Virus record (IMG/VR): IMGVR_UViG_3300027741_000024
Coordinates: 1-64,000 of that record
From: a virus
DNA: 64,000 nucleotides
Reading direction: 5' to 3' (one strand)
Under the pieces are notes generated by a model. It was given only the letters and a program-made list of their open reading frames with translations. It was not told the origin of the DNA and did no database searches. Positions 1 through 9,572 of this stretch are shown piece after piece. The position numbers were made by a program, and so were the translations under genes. The stretch's first letter is position 1; the number at the start of each line of letters is the position of its first letter.

Positions 1-1
1 C

Positions 2-508
2 AATGCAATGAAGCATGGCAATAAAACTCCTAACTTAGCACAATCTACTAACCGTGGTGGTGAACTTGCAACTGAAGCATACAACTCTAAAAAAACGGTA
101 AGTAGTTTTGGTGTAAATAGAAAAAATAGTGCTTACGTTAAGAAATATGATCCAACTTCAATATCAAAAATAGAAACGCAAGAAGATTTTATATTTCAAC
201 GTAAAGCTATTATGACTAACTTAATGAATAAAAGAATCAAGTTAGTTATGCCAGGTAATTTTCAATTAACTTCTGGTTTTAATTTGAATTTGAGGGTACC
301 AGATTTTTCAATAAAAGAACCTGGTGATGATGAGAATGAAGATCGTGGAACAAGTGGTAAATATTTGATTATTGCCACTCGTCATATTATTGGTTTTGAG
401 AAACATGAAACAATATTAGAAGTTGCAACAACATCCAATGAACTTGGATTTATACCACAAGGTGTGGCAGATCAAAATCAAGCAATAAAGACATATGGAT
501 CCTACTGA
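2..508 (+). CDS. Baseplate hub protein, gp27-like, C-terminal part (5' truncated)
   Basis: The frame is open to the left edge, so only about the last 168 residues are present; the ATG at 8 is probably internal. The visible part has an RKAIMTNLMNKR helix, then a beta-rich stretch with PGNFQLTSG, a DRGTSGKYLI segment and an RHIIGFEKHET strand. This is the kind of C-terminus seen in T4-like hub (gp27) proteins that cap the tail tube and carry the spike. The next gene, encoding the gp5-like spike, overlaps it by 14 bases, and gp27 and gp5 are structural partners in T4. The assignment rests on motif style and position, not on an alignment. Confidence 0.6.
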   Translation, partial: NAMKHGNKTPNLAQSTNRGGELATEAYNSKKTVSSFGVNRKNSAYVKKYDPTSISKIETQEDFIFQRKAIMTNLMNKRIKLVMPGNFQLTSGFNLNLRVPDFSIKEPGDDENEDRGTSGKYLIIATRHIIGFEKHETILEVATTSNELGFIPQGVADQNQAIKTYGSY

Positions 509-1385
509 AGATAATAAAGACTTTGCTGGCAAAAATGGATTCATCTGGTTCGTGGGTGTCGTTGAGGCTATCAATGATCCCTTAAAACTGGGTCGGTGTC
601 GTGTTCGTTGTGTCGGTTGGCATACAGATAATAAATCGTTGTTGCCTACAGATTCGTTGCCTTGGGCGCAAGTAATGTTACCAACAAATAACGTTAATCC
701 ATATCCACCAAGACAGTCTGATATGGTAATAGGGTTTTTTACAGATGGACCGAATGCACAAGATCCAATTATTATAGGCACACTTCCTGGTATTCCATTG
801 TCTGCTGGAAACTCACAGCAAGGTTTTTGTGATCCAAGAACATCGGCAGAACTTGCGGCAGCACCTGTAAAGCCTGATGAGTCTGCTACAAATTATCCAC
901 GAAAGTTGGATGAACCAACAACATCACGTTTAGCAAGAAATGATTCTGATTATCCGTCAGCAATCAATACAGCAAAGAAAACAAAGAAAGCAAGTAAAGT
1001 AGAACCAGATTCTTACTATGCTGCCAAGTATCCATATAACAATGTGTACGAATCTGAATCTGGACATGCATTAGAGTTTGATGACACTAAAGATGCAGAA
1101 CGAATACACATGTATCATCGGTCGGGTTCTTATGTTGAATATGGTCCATTAGGTGATCGTTCGGAAAGAATACAAAGAAATAAGTTTGAAGTTGTAATTG
1201 GTAACGAACAAGTATATGTCAAGGGTGATGTTACAGTTTTTATTGATGGAAATGCCACTGTAGATGTGGGTAAAAACGCAAAACTTAAAGTTGGCGGCAG
1301 TTTTCAAGCAGACATTGGTGGCACATGTAAGATAACGTCTGGTGGTAATATGTCATTTAAAGCGCCACGTATTGATTTGAATTAA
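495..1385 (+). CDS. 5: Baseplate spike protein gp5-like (OB-fold plus beta-helix, no lysozyme domain seen)
   Basis: This 296-residue protein would form the central spike under the hub that punctures the outer membrane. An OB-fold lies at about residues 16-105 (GFIWFVGVVEAINDPLKLGR through DPIIIGTLPG). A linker rich in Lys, Asp and Pro follows. Short beta repeats near 235-296 (VYVKGDVTVFIDGN, VDVGKNAKLKVGG, IGGTCKITSGGNMSFKA) look like a triple-stranded beta-helix of gp5/VgrG type. T4 gp5 has 575 residues with a lysozyme domain between these parts; no room or motif for a lysozyme domain is seen here. The PAAR gene that would tip the spike lies two genes downstream. Confidence 0.85.
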   Translation: MDPTEDNKDFAGKNGFIWFVGVVEAINDPLKLGRCRVRCVGWHTDNKSLLPTDSLPWAQVMLPTNNVNPYPPRQSDMVIGFFTDGPNAQDPIIIGTLPGIPLSAGNSQQGFCDPRTSAELAAAPVKPDESATNYPRKLDEPTTSRLARNDSDYPSAINTAKKTKKASKVEPDSYYAAKYPYNNVYESESGHALEFDDTKDAERIHMYHRSGSYVEYGPLGDRSERIQRNKFEVVIGNEQVYVKGDVTVFIDGNATVDVGKNAKLKVGGSFQADIGGTCKITSGGNMSFKAPRIDLN

Positions 1386-1386
1386 T

Positions 1387-1584
1387 ATGAAACACGAATT
1401 TATTATTTTAGTAAAAGGTAAATTAAAAACTTACACTAACTGGGAAGATATTCCAGAAAAGTTTGATAACGTAATCAAGTTTAATCCGTATATGCCTCCT
1501 CCTCCACACACGGAAAAAGAACATGATGAGATAGAATCTTGGATGCCAAGGTTTAAAGAATTGATGAGTAGAGAAACAAAGTGA
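1387..1584 (+). CDS. Small conserved hypothetical protein next to the spike gene
   Basis: This 65-residue protein starts 1 base after the spike gene. It opens with MKHEFIILVKGKLKTYTNW, which suggests a short beta-hairpin. A Pro-rich patch (YMPPPPHTE) and an acidic/aromatic helix (EIESWMPRFKELM) follow. No function is recognised. Its stop overlaps the GTG start of the next gene by 4 bases (GTGA), implying translational coupling in the baseplate operon. Similar short proteins beside gene 5 are, from memory, common in T4-like cyanophages, so a minor baseplate or assembly role is an inference only. Confidence 0.6.
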   Translation: MKHEFIILVKGKLKTYTNWEDIPEKFDNVIKFNPYMPPPPHTEKEHDEIESWMPRFKELMSRETK

Positions 1585-2165
1585 CTCTATCAACGTATGG
1601 TAGACAATTTACAGATGTGCCCGCAGGTGAAACCGTTACCATAACTGCATCTGCTTTAGTCAATCCAATAGTAATAACATATGTTGGTGCTACAGTTGAT
1701 GGTAAATCTATCTCTAGTGTAACTATGTCAAATACTAGTTGTATATTATCTGATCCTTTAACACAAACATATACAACGACTTTTACATTAACTGGTCAAT
1801 ATAGTTACGATTTAGCAACAGAAGATGAGTTTATTGCAATTAATACTAAAAATTATATTTCATCTTCAGAAGATTTTGAACAATTAACTTATCAATCATA
1901 TGATAAATTAATTGCGGAAAAAGGAGTAAAATGGGATCAAATTATTAAATTTTATCCAGATAGGTCACCAGAAAAAACTGTAATCTATACATTCACTGGA
2001 GGCACTCCAACAACGACTACACAAAAAGTACATTTGATACCAACAAGACAATTTACTAGGTTACAGAGTATAATGCAATCTATATCACCTAATAGAGTTG
2101 TTACAGATGCATCGGGTAATATAATAACACCAGGTTATAGTTCCGACCCATCAGGTTGGACATAG
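1581..2165 (+). CDS. Hypothetical beta-rich baseplate-region protein
   Basis: This 194-residue protein starts with GTG inside the GTGA overlap with the previous gene. The N-terminal half is Thr/Ser-rich with alternating hydrophobics, suggesting a beta-sandwich. The middle has an acidic/aromatic stretch (EDEFIAINTKNYIS, FEQLTYQSYDKLI) and the C-terminus is polar. I do not recognise the family. Its place between the spike and PAAR genes suggests a virion or baseplate role. The size is close to T4 gp53 (196 residues), but I see no motif that proves this. Confidence 0.55.
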   Translation: MTLSTYGRQFTDVPAGETVTITASALVNPIVITYVGATVDGKSISSVTMSNTSCILSDPLTQTYTTTFTLTGQYSYDLATEDEFIAINTKNYISSSEDFEQLTYQSYDKLIAEKGVKWDQIIKFYPDRSPEKTVIYTFTGGTPTTTTQKVHLIPTRQFTRLQSIMQSISPNRVVTDASGNIITPGYSSDPSGWT

Positions 2166-2174
2166 GAGAAATTA

Positions 2175-2468
2175 ATGCCAGCAGCAACTAGAATTGGGGA
2201 TACAGATATCACTCATTGTTCAACACCGGCAAGAGCTGAAGGAGCTTCAAAGGTATTTGTAAATGGAATACCTTGGAGTTGTCAGGGTCACACAAATACT
2301 CCACATCTTATTCCGAATGATGATCCATGTTCGGTTCATGCTGCCAGTATATCTTCTGGTTCGTCCACCGTTAAAGTGCAAGGACGTGGCGCTGGAAGAG
2401 TAGGAGACAGTATTTCAGGATGTACTGCTGTGGCATCTGGTTCTGGTAATGTTTTTGCTGGAGGTTGA
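2175..2468 (+). CDS. 5.4: PAAR-repeat spike tip protein (gp5.4-like)
   Basis: This 97-residue protein has the PAAR pattern: an MPAATRIGDTDITHC start, Gly-Asp turns (GRVGDSISG), and His/Cys residues at about 14, 15, 37, 43 and 53 that could bind a metal at the needle tip. PAAR proteins sharpen the tip of phage spikes and type VI secretion VgrG spikes; T4 gp5.4 is the phage member. Its neighbours (gp5-like spike upstream, gp25 downstream) fit this. A GGAGAAATTA ribosome site precedes the ATG. The family call is secure; the metal ligands are inferred. Confidence 0.88.
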   Translation: MPAATRIGDTDITHCSTPARAEGASKVFVNGIPWSCQGHTNTPHLIPNDDPCSVHAASISSGSSTVKVQGRGAGRVGDSISGCTAVASGSGNVFAGG

Positions 2469-2475
2469 ATAAATA
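2468..2475 (+). promoter_or_regulatory. Late promoter box AATAAATA before gene 25
   Basis: AATAAATA matches the T4-like late box recognised by gp55. It lies only 4 bases before the ATG of gene 25, so a start site about 6 bases downstream would give a message with almost no leader. Confidence 0.45.
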
Positions 2476-2479
2476 AACG

Positions 2480-2902
2480 ATGTCAACAAAAATTACTTCA
2501 AATGATCCAACAATTACCGCAGAAAGGTCGTTTAAAGACCTTGATCTGAACTTCACTTCACATCCGATTAAAAAAGATGTGAGTAGACATTACAATGAAA
2601 AGGCGATCATTAATGCAGTCAAGAACTTAGTTTCCACTAATTTTTATGAGAAACCATTTCAACCAGACTTTGGTGCAGGTATTAGAGGACTATTATTTGA
2701 ACCTGTTGATTCGGTTTTTGGTGCATCAATTGAAAGAAAATTAAGTGAAACAATAAAAAATTATGAACCTAGGGTGGCAATTGAATCTATTACTGCTATA
2801 CCAGCACCCGATGAGAATGGATATAAAGTTAGAATGGTGTTTTTCATCATCAACTCTCCAAATCCAGTAACGATTAACTTCTTTTTAGAGCGTATAAGAT
2901 AA
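2480..2902 (+). CDS. 25: Baseplate wedge subunit gp25
   Basis: This 140-residue protein belongs to the GPW/gp25 family (T4 gp25 has 132 residues). The signature is clear: RSFKDLDLNFTSHPIKKDV, then NEKAIINAVKNLVSTN, then EKPFQPDFGAGIRGLLFEP. In T4, gp25 binds the gp6-gp7 core of each baseplate wedge and primes sheath polymerisation. Gene 6 starts one base after the stop. No convincing Shine-Dalgarno lies close to the ATG; a late promoter-like box occupies that position instead. Confidence 0.95.
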   Translation: MSTKITSNDPTITAERSFKDLDLNFTSHPIKKDVSRHYNEKAIINAVKNLVSTNFYEKPFQPDFGAGIRGLLFEPVDSVFGASIERKLSETIKNYEPRVAIESITAIPAPDENGYKVRMVFFIINSPNPVTINFFLERIR

Positions 2903-2903
2903 A

Positions 2904-4961
2904 ATGACAGATCGTCTAAGAGTAACCGAACTTGATTTTGATACAATCAAGCAGAATCTAAAAACATATTTAAAAGCACAATCTGAATTTACAGACTATG
3001 ACTTTGAAGGTTCTGGTTTGAATGTGTTGTTGGATATTCTGGCATATAATACTCATTACAATGCATATTATTTAAATATGGTTGCAAATGAATCATTTAT
3101 GGACACGGCTTTATTAAGAGATTCTGTTATTTCTCACGCAAAAGTTTTAGGTTATGTTCCATATTCACGTAAGACTTCTGAGGCAACTTTAAATTTTACT
3201 GTTTCTACCAGTTCAAATACTTCATCAACGTTGACTATACCTAAAGGATTTTCCTTCTTATCGAATGAAATTGATGGTATCAGTTATAATTTTGTAACTC
3301 TTGCGGAAACAACTGCGACAAAGTCTAATACAGACTTTACATTTTTAAACTTGCCAATATACGAAGGTCAGTTGGTATCATATAATTACACATATGATCA
3401 AACAACAAATCCAAAACAAACATTTTTAATACCTGACACTAATATAGATACTTCTACTATTTCTTTAACTGTACAAGCATCATCAACCAATACATCAATT
3501 GAAACTTTTATGTTGGCTACGGATGCCGGCAATGTTACAACAACTTCACCAGTATTTTATTTGCAGGAAGATAAAGGAGAAAAATATAGCATTTACTTTG
3601 GAAATAATGTTATAGGTAAAACAATAACGAATGGTAATATTGTATCTTTAAGTTATTTAATTACAAACGGTGATGTTGCGAATAAAGCAAACAATTTTGT
3701 TGCAACGGGAACATTGGTAGATTCTTTAGGCAACTCATTAACAGACTTTACAATTGATCCTATAAGTTCTTCTTCTGGTGGATCTGAACGTGAATCCGTA
3801 GACGAAATTAAATTTGCAGCACCTCTTCAGTTTACTACTCAAAATCGTTTGATTACTTTTAACGATTATGCATCGTACATCAAGAAAAATTATTCTGCCA
3901 TAGACTCGGTTTCTGTTTGGGGTGGAGAAGATGAATCACCTCCAGTTTTTGGTCGTGTTTTTGTTTCTTTAAAACCAAAACAAAATTATTATCTTTCTGA
4001 TGTTGAAAAACAAAAAATTATTGATGAAATTATTAAACCAAAAGCTGTTGTAGCTGTACAAACAATTATTCGTGATCCAGAATATCTATATTTGTTAATA
4101 AATTCAAATGTTTCATATGATGCTAAAAAAACTATTTTAACTAAAGAACAAGTAATTTCTGCTATTCGTTCTTCTATTTTAACTTATAAAACGCAAAACC
4201 TGGATCAATTTAATTCAAAATTTATTTTATCAAGATTACAAGATGCAATTGACAATACAGATGTCAACTCAATTATTGGATCACAAACTGTAATTAAATT
4301 ACAGAAAAGGTTTAAGCCGTCTTTAAATGCAAATAAATCTTACAATATTGTTTTTGGTGCTCCTCTACATAGAGGTACAATTACGAACAAGATGACCTCT
4401 ACTCAATTTAAAGTATATGATAATCAAGGAATTGAAAGAGAAGTTATCTTTGAAGAAACACCACAATCATATACTGGTATCTCTTCAATTGCAGTTTTAA
4501 ATGGTGGTGTTGGTTATACTTCGGCACCCACAATAACCATTTTGGGTGATGGATATGGTGCAGAAGCATCTGCAATAATTGTTAATGGTAAAATTAAAGA
4601 AATTAATATAACAAAAACTGGTATTGAATACACCAAAGCCACTATATCAATTTCTGGTGGTGGTGGATATGGAGCTCAAGCTGCTGTTTCGGTTGATTCC
4701 AGAATAGGTACTGTTCGAGTTGTATACTTTGACCAAAATGCAGTAAGACAAATCGTAAATGGTAATGCCGGCACAATTGACTATAATGCTGGTATAATTT
4801 ACATTAACAATATTTTAATTAATTCAGTAAGTTCAATTGATGGATATCTCAGACTAACTATTGAATCTGATAAAGGTATTATTGGAACTTCTAAAAATAT
4901 TATTATTACATTAGACAAAGATGATCCAACTTCTATTAGTACAATCTTAGAAACTGTATAA
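2904..4961 (+). CDS. 6: Baseplate wedge subunit gp6 (baseplate J-like)
   Basis: The length of 685 residues is close to T4 gp6 (660). The N-terminus (VTELDFDTIKQNLKTYLKAQ, then SGLNVLLDILAYNTHYNAYYLNM) and the middle (RLITFNDYASYIKK, VWGGEDESPPVFGRVFVSLKP) are typical of baseplate J/gp6 proteins that form the ring joining the six wedges. From about residue 530 there are Gly-rich beta modules (GGVGYTSAPTITILGDGYGAEA, GGGGYGAQAAV) of a type repeated far more often in the next gene. The next gene overlaps by 1 base (TAATG), so the wedge genes are translationally coupled. Confidence 0.93.
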   Translation: MTDRLRVTELDFDTIKQNLKTYLKAQSEFTDYDFEGSGLNVLLDILAYNTHYNAYYLNMVANESFMDTALLRDSVISHAKVLGYVPYSRKTSEATLNFTVSTSSNTSSTLTIPKGFSFLSNEIDGISYNFVTLAETTATKSNTDFTFLNLPIYEGQLVSYNYTYDQTTNPKQTFLIPDTNIDTSTISLTVQASSTNTSIETFMLATDAGNVTTTSPVFYLQEDKGEKYSIYFGNNVIGKTITNGNIVSLSYLITNGDVANKANNFVATGTLVDSLGNSLTDFTIDPISSSSGGSERESVDEIKFAAPLQFTTQNRLITFNDYASYIKKNYSAIDSVSVWGGEDESPPVFGRVFVSLKPKQNYYLSDVEKQKIIDEIIKPKAVVAVQTIIRDPEYLYLLINSNVSYDAKKTILTKEQVISAIRSSILTYKTQNLDQFNSKFILSRLQDAIDNTDVNSIIGSQTVIKLQKRFKPSLNANKSYNIVFGAPLHRGTITNKMTSTQFKVYDNQGIEREVIFEETPQSYTGISSIAVLNGGVGYTSAPTITILGDGYGAEASAIIVNGKIKEINITKTGIEYTKATISISGGGGYGAQAAVSVDSRIGTVRVVYFDQNAVRQIVNGNAGTIDYNAGIIYINNILINSVSSIDGYLRLTIESDKGIIGTSKNIIITLDKDDPTSISTILETV

Positions 4962-7900
4962 TGACGACAGATTTAAAAACATCACTACTTGTTAATCAAC
5001 AGGTTCCTGAATATGTTAGAGACGAATATCCCACATTTATAGCTTTTCTTGAGGCTTACTATGAGTTTTTAGAAACTAAGCAAGGAACTGAAAAAAATGA
5101 TTTGGTCACTCAAGCCAAAAAGTTAAAAAATATTTCTGATATTGACGATTCAATTGAAGAGTTTGAAAAAAGTTTTTATAATACGTATGGTTCACTTGTA
5201 CCTTTAGAGGTTCAATCCGATAAAGCACTTCTTTTTAAACATCTATTACCTCTTTATAGAATAAAAGGTAGTGAAAATTCTTTCAAACTTCTTTTCCGTT
5301 TAGTATTTGGAGAAGATATTGATGTTATTTTACCCCGTAATAATGTCTTAAAAGCATCCAACAGTAAATGGACGATTGATAACAAACTTCGAATTAATAC
5401 TGATGTTTATACAAATTATGTTGGTGACGGTTTAACTAAAGAATTTATTTTAGCACAAATTGTAACAACCAATGATATTACAGTTTATATTAATGATATT
5501 GAAACAAATTCTTTTTTTATACGAAAAGAATATCGTAAAATAATTTTTGATACTGCACCACCAAATGGTTCTGTTATTAAAGTTGTTTATGATAAATTTG
5601 ATGAGAAACTTTTTCAAAACAGAAAAGTTATAGGTTTAACTTCTGGTGCATCTGCAATTATTGAAATAGCTAGTCGCCGAATTCTTTCCGATGTATTAAA
5701 TCTTGGTTTACCTATTGAATTGTTAATCAACACAACTTCTTTAGAAGGTAATTTTTTAAATGGTGAATTTGTAACCATTCCTATTATTGACGCTAATGGA
5801 ATTCTATTAGATGTTCGTGCATCTACATTTTCTATTGTTAAAAAAGTTAATATTATTAATCGTGGATTTAATTACAGAGTAGGTGATCCAATTTCTATTA
5901 TTGGTGGTAATTCAATAACGAGTGCTATTGCCACGGTTGGAACTGTATTCTCTGGTGCAATTAATCGTGTTTTAGTTTTTCATGGCGGTGCAGTTTTTAC
6001 AAATGGCTCTCCTATTTTAATTTCAGCAAATGGAAATTCCGTTTTTAATTTAGTTGTTGATGCTATTGATGAATCTGGAACTAATTCTGCGAATACATTT
6101 ATCGTTAGCACTGACATAATTGATGATTATAAAAATATTTTAATTAGTGCATCAGATTATGGTTTTCCAAATGCAAACAATCCTACGGGTGAAAACGTAA
6201 ATACACGTATTATTGATTCACTTTCATATGATGTGTTAAAAGTTGGACCAATTGCAAATGTTAGAGTTTTGTCCGCCGATGCATCAGTATTTACTCCTAT
6301 TTTAGACGGATTTGGTGCATCATATGGTCCTGGCGCAGCAATTAGAACTGTAAAAAGTTTAGGTAGTATTGCACGATTTAAAATTAATAACGGTGGAATA
6401 GGATATGCAGTTGGTGATGAGATTGTTTTTGGTTCAAATCCTGTAGCAACATATGGACAAGGTGCAGCTGCTGTTGTTGCTAACGTAGCATTAAATGGTT
6501 CTATTCGAAAAATTGAAGTTGCAAATACACGAATTTCTGGCACAGCCACAATTTCAACGAGTGGTGTTGTCGTATCAGGAACTGGCACAAAATTTACTAC
6601 AGAATTAAAAGTTGGTGACACAATTGATATTAATAACCAGTCTAGAGTAATTGCCACAATTACTGATCCAATAACAATGTCTGTAACACAGCCTTGGACA
6701 TATGCATCAACTAATAAACGTATTGGTGTATATAATTATTATCCAAAAGGTGGTTTTGGATATGTACAGAATAATTTTCCAACTATAACTGTATCATCTC
6801 TTTTAGGTTCAAATGCAAATATAGTAATTGATTCTATTGCATCAGATAATGAACAGTTGCAAGGTACCTCTGATGATGTTCCTGGTGCGATTCTTTCTGT
6901 TAGAGTTCCAGTACCTGGAAGTGGTTATCAATTTGTTCCTATTGCAACTGTAATTAGTTCTACAGGTAGTGGTGCATCTCTTGTTCCAGAAATTGAACGG
7001 TCTTATGTTTCTTCTACAGGTCGTTGGGAAACTTCTGATTCTTTATTATCAACATCAGAAAGAAAAATTGCTGGCCGTCAATATTATGTTGATTACTCAT
7101 ATGTAATTTCTTCTAAAGTGGAATTTTACAAATATAAAAAGATACTAAAGGATTTATTACATCCAGTAGGTTTTGTAAATTATGCTGAATATCAAAAATC
7201 AAATTCTTTTAGTGGTTCTACTATTAATGTAGAAAATACAAAAGAAATTACACTTTCTGGTAAAATTAATGTTTCAAATGGAAGTGTACTTGTTACAGGT
7301 CTTTCTACTAAATTTAATATCGCAAATCAAAAGAACATTCTAACTCCAGGCACAAGAATTGCAGTTAATGGTGAAATCAGGACTGTTAATAGTATTATCT
7401 CAAATACTACACTCTTAACTTCAGAAAATTTATCCAACATTTGGATTACAAATTCGGGTTCAGGATATTCAAATGGATACCTGAATATTAATAATGGTGG
7501 TGGTATAATTACAAGTTTAACTATTGGTTATAAAGGTGCTGGGTATTCCAATGGTATCTTATTGTTTACTGGTTCAGATCAATCTATATCAGCTGTTGCT
7601 AATGTTGAAGTTTTTCCTTCTAATGGTTCATTAAGAAGAGTTACATTGTCAAGTGGCGGATTATTTTCAAAAACACCTATTGCTACACCAGATACACCTG
7701 CAGGTAACGTAGTTTATGCCAACTCAATTACGATTACTAATCCTGGTTCGGGTTATTCAAATGGTTTTTTAAATTTTTCTGATGGTGATCCAATTCGTGT
7801 ACCAAAAGTCAATATAGAAGTTTATCCCTCAAATGGTGGAATTAGAACAATTCTTACTACTGGAATTGATCCTGGTTTGTATAGAGGTCCTGGTTTTCCA

Positions 7901-9556
7901 ACACTCACACCAAACACAAGTCCAAACGTGGTTATATCTAAAGTTACTGTTACGAATAATGGACTTGGGCATTCAAATGGTGTATTGACAATTACTGGTG
8001 GAGGTAGTTCTAGGGCAGCACAAGTTGCAGTTGAAGTTAATGCTAATGGCAGTATTGTTAGTACCACTATTTTAGACCCCGGACTTTATACTTCAGCAGT
8101 TAATGTGGCAAGTATTACTGCCAATACTAATGCTGTAGGTGTAAATAGTTTTGTTATATTCACTGGTGGTGGAACAGGTAATACTGCGGCTAACGCAAGA
8201 ATTTATGTAAATACTGCTGGTTATATTGTTAATGTTGTGGTTATTGCTAATGGTGCATATGTTAGTTTACCAACTGCAACAGCAAATACGGGTAATGGAG
8301 TTTTCACTGTAATTACGCAATCTATCATAAAAGCTACTGTGAATAACACACCACTTCACGTATCGTCATTTGCAGCAAATACTGCAACTTATAACGGTCG
8401 TGCAATAGCTAATGGGTATATTGTATTCACTGGAGGTAATCCTGTAATTAATGCTAACGTGTCTTATGAAGTGTATCCAAACACAGGTACGATAAGATCA
8501 TACACTATTAATCAGGTTGGATTATATCGCACAACACCTAATGTTGCTCCTAGTTCTGTACCTTATTCGGTAACAGAAGTTTGGCCAACTGATGGTGGTA
8601 GTGGATATGCAAATGGATATATTGTTATTCAAGGTGGTGAACCGATAATGAACGGTAATACTGGAGTAGGAAACACCTCTTCTTTTGCCAATACAGGTTA
8701 TCCAACATCAAACGCTAACGTACAAATTATTGTTAATAGTATAGGTGCTATCGTTAGAACTATTATTACAAACATTGGACTATATGCAAACGTTTCTAAT
8801 ATTAATTTGAATGGTGCTGTTGAAAGTATTATTGCTAATTCGGGCGCAAGAACTGTTAATAGTTGGATTACATTGTCTAACCCACAAACATATGGCAACA
8901 CAAGACTCAATTCAAATGTGGCAAATGCCAGAATTTTTGTAAATACTGCTGGATATGTTGTTAATGTGGCTGTTTTTGCTAATGGTATTTACTATGGTAC
9001 GCCAATAGTTACTAATTTAAGATATTATGAAAATACTGCATCAGTTCCAGCAGGTTCGGGTGGATTAAATGGACAAACATCAAATGCCGCCTTTACAATT
9101 ACGATGGGACCAAGAACAATTTATGCTGGTAATGGTGTAAGTCAAAACGGCTCAGGTGCTCGTTTCAGAATTTCTTATAATGCCAATACATCAAACATTG
9201 CAAATATTGCAGCCACAATGACATCAAATACATTGTACACTGCAACAATTGCTTTAACTGCAAATAGTAACTCTACAACAAATGCAACATTCACTGTTTA
9301 CCCTGTATCTAATGTTCAAACAGTAGCTAATATTACGGTAGGATTTACTGGTCAGAATACACCAGCAAACGTATCAGTTGAAGTTTATCCTGCTAATGGT
9401 GCTATTAGAAATCTAACAATTAATACTCAAGGTAATTACTATTATCCGCCAGATATAACGCCAGATAGTGTGGGAACTGGTGCAGATTTGAGAGTGAACA
9501 GTAAAGGAATTTTTACTCAAACTGCTAACAATCAAGACTTAATTGTCTACAAATAG
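4961..9556 (+). CDS. Large baseplate wedge protein in the gp7 position, rich in repeated beta modules
   Basis: This 1531-residue protein lies between genes 6 and 8, the place of gene 7 in T4 (gp7 is 1032 residues). The first 130 residues are helical and look conserved (VPEYVRDEYPTFIAFLEAYYEFLE, LLPLYRIKGSENSFKLLFRLVFGEDI). From about residue 820 the protein is a string of GSGYSNG ... GG ... EVYPSNGxIR ... GLY modules, at least seven copies of about 50-70 residues. Two further segments, 8105-8317 and 8819-9110, recur in the downstream baseplate genes. I infer a wedge role from position and N-terminus; gp7 homology is not proven by sequence. The modules may be surface decorations. Confidence 0.7.
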   Translation: MTTDLKTSLLVNQQVPEYVRDEYPTFIAFLEAYYEFLETKQGTEKNDLVTQAKKLKNISDIDDSIEEFEKSFYNTYGSLVPLEVQSDKALLFKHLLPLYRIKGSENSFKLLFRLVFGEDIDVILPRNNVLKASNSKWTIDNKLRINTDVYTNYVGDGLTKEFILAQIVTTNDITVYINDIETNSFFIRKEYRKIIFDTAPPNGSVIKVVYDKFDEKLFQNRKVIGLTSGASAIIEIASRRILSDVLNLGLPIELLINTTSLEGNFLNGEFVTIPIIDANGILLDVRASTFSIVKKVNIINRGFNYRVGDPISIIGGNSITSAIATVGTVFSGAINRVLVFHGGAVFTNGSPILISANGNSVFNLVVDAIDESGTNSANTFIVSTDIIDDYKNILISASDYGFPNANNPTGENVNTRIIDSLSYDVLKVGPIANVRVLSADASVFTPILDGFGASYGPGAAIRTVKSLGSIARFKINNGGIGYAVGDEIVFGSNPVATYGQGAAAVVANVALNGSIRKIEVANTRISGTATISTSGVVVSGTGTKFTTELKVGDTIDINNQSRVIATITDPITMSVTQPWTYASTNKRIGVYNYYPKGGFGYVQNNFPTITVSSLLGSNANIVIDSIASDNEQLQGTSDDVPGAILSVRVPVPGSGYQFVPIATVISSTGSGASLVPEIERSYVSSTGRWETSDSLLSTSERKIAGRQYYVDYSYVISSKVEFYKYKKILKDLLHPVGFVNYAEYQKSNSFSGSTINVENTKEITLSGKINVSNGSVLVTGLSTKFNIANQKNILTPGTRIAVNGEIRTVNSIISNTTLLTSENLSNIWITNSGSGYSNGYLNINNGGGIITSLTIGYKGAGYSNGILLFTGSDQSISAVANVEVFPSNGSLRRVTLSSGGLFSKTPIATPDTPAGNVVYANSITITNPGSGYSNGFLNFSDGDPIRVPKVNIEVYPSNGGIRTILTTGIDPGLYRGPGFPTLTPNTSPNVVISKVTVTNNGLGHSNGVLTITGGGSSRAAQVAVEVNANGSIVSTTILDPGLYTSAVNVASITANTNAVGVNSFVIFTGGGTGNTAANARIYVNTAGYIVNVVVIANGAYVSLPTATANTGNGVFTVITQSIIKATVNNTPLHVSSFAANTATYNGRAIANGYIVFTGGNPVINANVSYEVYPNTGTIRSYTINQVGLYRTTPNVAPSSVPYSVTEVWPTDGGSGYANGYIVIQGGEPIMNGNTGVGNTSSFANTGYPTSNANVQIIVNSIGAIVRTIITNIGLYANVSNINLNGAVESIIANSGARTVNSWITLSNPQTYGNTRLNSNVANARIFVNTAGYVVNVAVFANGIYYGTPIVTNLRYYENTASVPAGSGGLNGQTSNAAFTITMGPRTIYAGNGVSQNGSGARFRISYNANTSNIANIAATMTSNTLYTATIALTANSNSTTNATFTVYPVSNVQTVANITVGFTGQNTPANVSVEVYPANGAIRNLTINTQGNYYYPPDITPDSVGTGADLRVNSKGIFTQTANNQDLIVYK

Positions 9557-9558
9557 AG

Positions 9559-9566
9559 AATAAATA
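9559..9566 (+). promoter_or_regulatory. Late promoter box AATAAATA before gene 8
   Basis: AATAAATA in the short gap between the gp7-position gene and gene 8. It ends 6 bases before the ATG, and no clear Shine-Dalgarno is seen in between. Confidence 0.45.
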
Positions 9567-9572
9567 CAATTT

